Origin: Palsa-504 sp963787645
GTDB taxonomy: Bacteria > Actinomycetota > Actinomycetes > Streptosporangiales > Streptosporangiaceae
DNA length: 64,000 bases
Assembly (NCBI GenBank): GCA_963787645.1
Contig: CAWBDS010000011.1
Location: 496,001-560,000 of the forward strand
Direction: 5' to 3'
Shown here: piece by piece, positions 60,926 through 64,000 of the stretch
How the letters are laid out: each line of letters opens with the position of its first letter
How positions within the stretch are numbered: position 1 is the first letter of the stretch
Notes under the pieces: generated by a model
Databases searched by the model: none
Told to the model about the DNA's origin: nothing
Seen by the model: the letters and a program-made list of their open reading frames with translations, nothing else
Translations under genes and position numbers: made by a program

Positions 60926-62197
60926 GGCGTAGCTCCAGGACAGGTTGCTGACGCTCTTCTCGTATCCGGTGGTGGCGTCGAACTGCTCGCTGAGCTCGAG
61001 GTTGTCGCTGTGGAAGATGACCGCCTGCAGCATCTGGTCGCCGGCAGCCTGCAGCGCCGCCGCGGCGGCGGCGGAGGTGTTTGACGCGTCCACCCCGACC
61101 TGGCTGAAGAAGCCGGCTGAGAGGCTGTCCGACGGAACCGTTCCGCCAAAAATGATTTTTCCGGCGAGCCGGTAGTACAGCTCGGCGAAGTTGGCCGTGG
61201 ACACCGCCCAGGGGTGATCGCCGGCCTGCACGTCGGTCTCGCCGTCGTACACGTCGCCGGGGTAGCGGCCGAGCAGGGGACCGATGCCGCGTTGCTGGTC
61301 GGCGCCGTTGATGGGGTAGAAGTACGCCGAGCCCGGGTCGGCCCACTGGCTGCGCAGCTGGGCGGCGGTGGCCAGGAGCTTGGTGTCGGTGACCGGGATG
61401 GCGCCGTAGATGGCCGCCATGACGACGTCGATGTTGGGGTCGTAAGGCGCCCGGTAGTCGGTCGGGACAGGCAGCGTGGACTGGTAGCACTGGCCGTTCC
61501 AGTGGCTGGCCAGGGCGTTCTGCAGCCACGGTATGGCGGTGCTCAGCCAGGCCGGGACACCGATGCCGGCGGTGTTGGCCGTGATGGCCTGAAGACACTG
61601 CAGCTGGACCGAGCGGGCGAAGAACGAGGCGCCATACTCCTCCTCCCACAGGTTGCAAGTCTGGCCCTGGTAGGCGTTCTGCAGGAAGTTCAGGTTGGCC
61701 GCGATGACGGTGCTGGCCGTGGCTTGCGTCTGGACGTCGAGCTGGGCGTACAGCTGGAGGATGGCCAGGGTCTGGAGGGCTGGGCCGTCGGTCTGGTCGG
61801 TCCAGTTCCTGGGCGTTCCGCTGATGAGGAATGACGCGCGGTCGAAGTGGCCTATGTTGCTGGCTTCGTTCTGGCAGGTGTGGGCGAACTGGACGTAGTT
61901 GGTTAGCGGCTGGGTGGTGGGCAGCGGGCCGGCCGCCAGCTCGATCGCGGTGATGGCGGCGTCGCGGGTCCAGTTGTAGACGTAATCCTGTGACACGTTC
62001 GTGGCGGTGTTCTCCCAGGAGGGAGAGGCGAGGACGCAGCCGGGCTGGGACAGGACACCGGTGTTCAGCGGGTCCTCGAACACGAAGCCGTCCGAGGCGA
62101 TGTTGCGGAACATCAGCCAGAACATGTACGGCGCGATCGTGGTCAGGTCCGACTGCGCGACCGCGGGCCGCACCTGGCTGTATTGCAATGTGCCCAT
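60887..62197 (-). CDS. GH15 glucoamylase (fungal-type)
   Basis: 436 residues (MGTLQYSQVRPAVAQ). Starch-active GH15 motifs: VLASPSWENTATNVSQDYVYNWTRDAAIT, general acid Glu in NLWEEEYGASFFARSVQ, PYDPNIDVVMAAIYG, DVQAGDHPWAVSTANFAELYY, and the base Glu in LELSEQFDATTGYEKSVSNLSWSYASFL. Releases glucose from non-reducing ends. Unlike the GH15 at 25114 there is no signal peptide at the chosen start; an alternative exported form is not visible upstream. Confidence 0.9.
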   Translation of the reverse strand: MGTLQYSQVRPAVAQSDLTTIAPYMFWLMFRNIASDGFVFEDPLNTGVLSQPGCVLASPSWENTATNVSQDYVYNWTRDAAITAIELAAGPLPTTQPLTNYVQFAHTCQNEASNIGHFDRASFLISGTPRNWTDQTDGPALQTLAILQLYAQLDVQTQATASTVIAANLNFLQNAYQGQTCNLWEEEYGASFFARSVQLQCLQAITANTAGIGVPAWLSTAIPWLQNALASHWNGQCYQSTLPVPTDYRAPYDPNIDVVMAAIYGAIPVTDTKLLATAAQLRSQWADPGSAYFYPINGADQQRGIGPLLGRYPGDVYDGETDVQAGDHPWAVSTANFAELYYRLAGKIIFGGTVPSDSLSAGFFSQVGVDASNTSAAAAAALQAAGDQMLQAVIFHSDNLELSEQFDATTGYEKSVSNLSWSYASFLSAIRARNAI

Positions 62198-62263
62198 GTG
62201 GAGAACTCGCCTCTCCCGTCGGTCATCGGAACGGGCTGAGCTTAGCGCTGGCCAGGCAGCCGC

Positions 62264-63237
62264 CTACCGAACGAAGACTTTCTCGTGGTGCCAGTCGAGG
62301 TACTTGCGCCGGGGACGTTCGGCGTCGTCGGGGAGCAGGAGGGTGTCCAGGAGCGGCGGCCGACCGTAGTAATGCCGGGTGAGGTGATCGCCGCGGACCG
62401 CGTTGGCCAGCGGCTGGGCGATATGGATCTTCAGGTCCGCGCTCACGGTCAGCATTCCGGTGTCGAAGGCTACGTCGTGGCTGGGGCAGGCGGCCAGGCC
62501 GTTGCGCGGGTCCAGGCGCTCGGTGGCCGAGCTGTCCTTCCACGGCTTGATGTGGCCGGCTAGCAACATCCTCCTGGCCACGCCCGGGGATGGGTTCAAG
62601 CCGCAGAAGACACAGCGGCGGCCGCAGTTGTTCAGCACATTCAGCGAATACGTGCTGTCCTACACGGGCCGCGGCCAGGATGATCCGTTCGGTGTCTTGC
62701 TCGGGCAAGTCGCTGTTGGCGGCGCTGCGGATGATTTGATCCCTGAGGGCGTTCTCGAATACCGAGGTGCCGAGCTCTTCCTGGCCGAGGAGGGCGAACT
62801 CGCCGCCGTCCTCGAGGTCGAGGAAATCGGGGAGGCGATCGCGGTCGATGCCTTCGGCGCGGGCGGCGTGCAGGAGCAGACGGTAGATATCGGTGAACCG
62901 GGCGCTGTCCTCCCGGAACATAGGCCCCGGCCAGGATGTCCCACTTGCCGCCGTGCGAGCGGGAGCCGTCCAGATTGGCCATTTTGACGAGCACGCTCGA
63001 GGGAGGCCGTGAGAACAGCCTGGCCAGGTTGGGGACTGGTTCGGGCGCCTGGTGAGCGGTGGAACCGCCGAAACGCCGGTGGTTCACCAGGAATGAAGCC
63101 GCCAGGCACAATAGCGTCTCGACCGGCAGGAATGTGACCTGCCGCCCGGACGCGACCGGAGAGCGCTGTTTGAGCTCGCGGAATTGCTGCCGTGCCCCAC
63201 CCGCGGTCATCTCCAGGAAATCGGCGAGCTCCGCCAC
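62264..63237 (-). CDS. HNH endonuclease, two frameshifts (near 62920 and 62650)
   Basis: N-terminal part from ATG 63237 (MAELADFLEMTAGGARQQFREL, NLARLFSRPPSSVLVKMANLDGSRSHGGKWDILAGAY). A surplus base at ~62920 leads to FREDSARFTDIYRLLLHAARAEG, FENALRDQIIRSAANSDLPEQD. Another near 62650 leads to the HNH part LNNCGRRCVFCGLNPSPGVARRMLLAGHIKPWKDSS, RNGLAACPSHDVAFDTGMLTVSADL. CxxC and His-rich HNH motif present. ~324 residues when joined. A relic copy is at 43758-43882. Confidence 0.8.
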
Positions 63238-63519
63238 ACGGGGAGACTACTCCTGGCCACCTTTCCCGAGGAAGTGCAGCTTATTGCACGGCGTATTTGC
63301 CCGACGCCCGTGCCGGGCCAGCAAATCGACGAGCCGTGTTCCGCCGATGAGAGTCAGTCGTTCCCGGCGGCAACTCTCGTTCCTCGGCCCGAACCCAACC
63401 TTGCCAGGTGATTGAGGTACTGAACGGACCACGGTGCGAGCCTTGCAGGCGATCGCCATCCGGCGGGTGAGACGACTGGTCCAGCAGGTCGGAAGCGCCG
63501 CAGCGCAGCGAGTGCCGGG
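63238..63519. other. Intergenic, possibly derelict maturase sequence
   Basis: 282 bp between the HNH gene and the reverse transcriptase relic. Minus-strand frames (VTRHSLRALRR-like near 63510) may continue the maturase C-terminus out of frame, but the similarity is too weak to call. Confidence 0.3.
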
Positions 63520-63840
63520 TCACCGGTCGCAGAAGGCGGTCACCGCCTCGTAGTTGCCGAGCACGGGGTAATAGACTATGTGCCCGCTCACCACAGCGGC
63601 CGTCCAGCGGCCCTGCTCAGACGTGGGTTGGTGTATGATCGTGATCGGCTTGAGCCAGAGGCGCCCGTTCCTGGATTCTGCGCAGCTATGGGTGAAGCCC
63701 AGGAAGTCGAACATCTCCGGCTTGCCGTGGCCCTGAGCTGCCCGGTTGCGGGCGGCGTGCTACCCGAACTCGATCAGCCGGGTTGCCGGGTGCAGTTCCA
63801 GTCTGAACTTCGTCAACCTGGTCCGGAACCGCTCGCGACC
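63520..63840 (-). pseudogene. Group II intron reverse transcriptase/maturase, fragment
   Basis: Minus-strand reading RERFRTRLTKFRLELHPATRLIEFG, then a TAG stop, HAARNRAAQGHGKPE, MFDFLGFTHSCAESRNGRLWLKPITI, GRWTAAVVSGHIVYYPVLGNYEAVTAF. KFDFLGFTHxC...G and the GHxxYYxVxGN motif are diagnostic of bacterial group II intron-encoded RTs (thumb and maturase domain). The palm domain with YADD is absent. In-frame stop and deletion after LKPITI show decay. 63841-64000 holds no recognisable RT. Confidence 0.8.
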
Positions 63841-64000
63841 AGGCCCGCGCTGGGCGTATCAGCCGCATCCGCCACGTCGGCCCGCACCTGCTGACGCCGC
63901 CTGCCACGAGCACGTATCCTGCTTGCCAGATAAGTGTCCTCTCCACTGGGCTAGTCATCACTCGACAGCAATCATCTTCCCAGGACAGAGCGGCACCTAT

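Noticed and set aside
1..64000. CRISPR arrays, rRNA or tRNA genes
   Set aside because: No regularly spaced direct repeats and no T-loop motifs with matching stems were seen by eye.

Overview
The window is high-GC DNA from an actinomycete-like member of the Actinomycetota. Supporting markers are a WhiB7 regulator with its characteristic RGRPRK tail, an RbpA-like RNA polymerase-binding paralog, a DUF222/HNH endonuclease, a Methyltransf_19-type methyltransferase, a luciferase-like (F420-type) oxidoreductase, the hopanoid enzyme HpnH, NarL-type two-component systems, and several probable leaderless promoters. The sequence alone does not allow a finer placement. No tRNA, rRNA or CRISPR array was seen.

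Layout. 1-5.4 kb: the end of a P450, a possible winged-helix/nuclease-like protein, and a leftward histidine kinase - response regulator - ABC ATPase - ABC permease operon. 5.4-18.6 kb: a methyltransferase, a TIM-barrel protein, TetR genes, hpnH with a clear operator, a RelA/SpoT-like toxin candidate with a putative immunity gene, small enzymes, ArsR/SRPBCC and AhpD-like genes, and whiB7 with an upstream leader peptide and a perfect 28-bp palindrome. 18.7-28 kb: two large secreted glucan hydrolases flank a three-gene GMC oxidoreductase operon and a fused antitoxin-toxin gene. 28-31 kb: a catabolic operon (broken creatininase, two SDRs, XRE-cupin regulator) behind a near-consensus promoter. 31-42 kb: MerR, HNH, methyltransferase, VOC, TetR and DHFR-like genes, a HELLH-motif protein, a YbdK-type ligase, a GH26-like hydrolase and a second GMC oxidoreductase. 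42-53.8 kb: a Vps62-like protein, gene relics, a TetR-controlled ABC exporter, an insertion sequence caught inside a pRiA4b ORF-3-like gene, a VapBC pair and a decayed ada-alkA gene. 53.8-64 kb: a very large FG-GAP/phosphoesterase gene, a second VapBC-like pair, a TetR/LLM pair, a GH15 glucoamylase, an HNH gene and a group II intron reverse transcriptase relic.

Two overall patterns matter. First, many otherwise well-conserved genes carry a single-base reading-frame break. I count about twelve in ten genes, and three of them fall in the same heptamer GGCCGGC/GCCGGCC. This points either to systematic sequencing error or to widespread pseudogenisation, and such genes are annotated over their full reconstructed extent. 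Second, there are several relics that simple base-calling error cannot explain: internal deletions (ada-alkA, creatininase, VOC, ECF sigma), chimeric junctions (AAA ATPase/vapC) and a duplicated HNH relic. The region is therefore a rearranging accessory zone with toxin-antitoxin genes and mobile elements.

Functionally, the window combines polysaccharide breakdown (GH15 twice, a six-hairpin glycosidase, GH26), sugar or alcohol oxidation (GMC enzymes), stress and antibiotic response (WhiB7, RbpA-like, TetR/ABC exporter) and conflict modules (RelA-like toxin, VapBC, RelE/Phd fusion, possible pore-forming protein, phospholipase-like giant).
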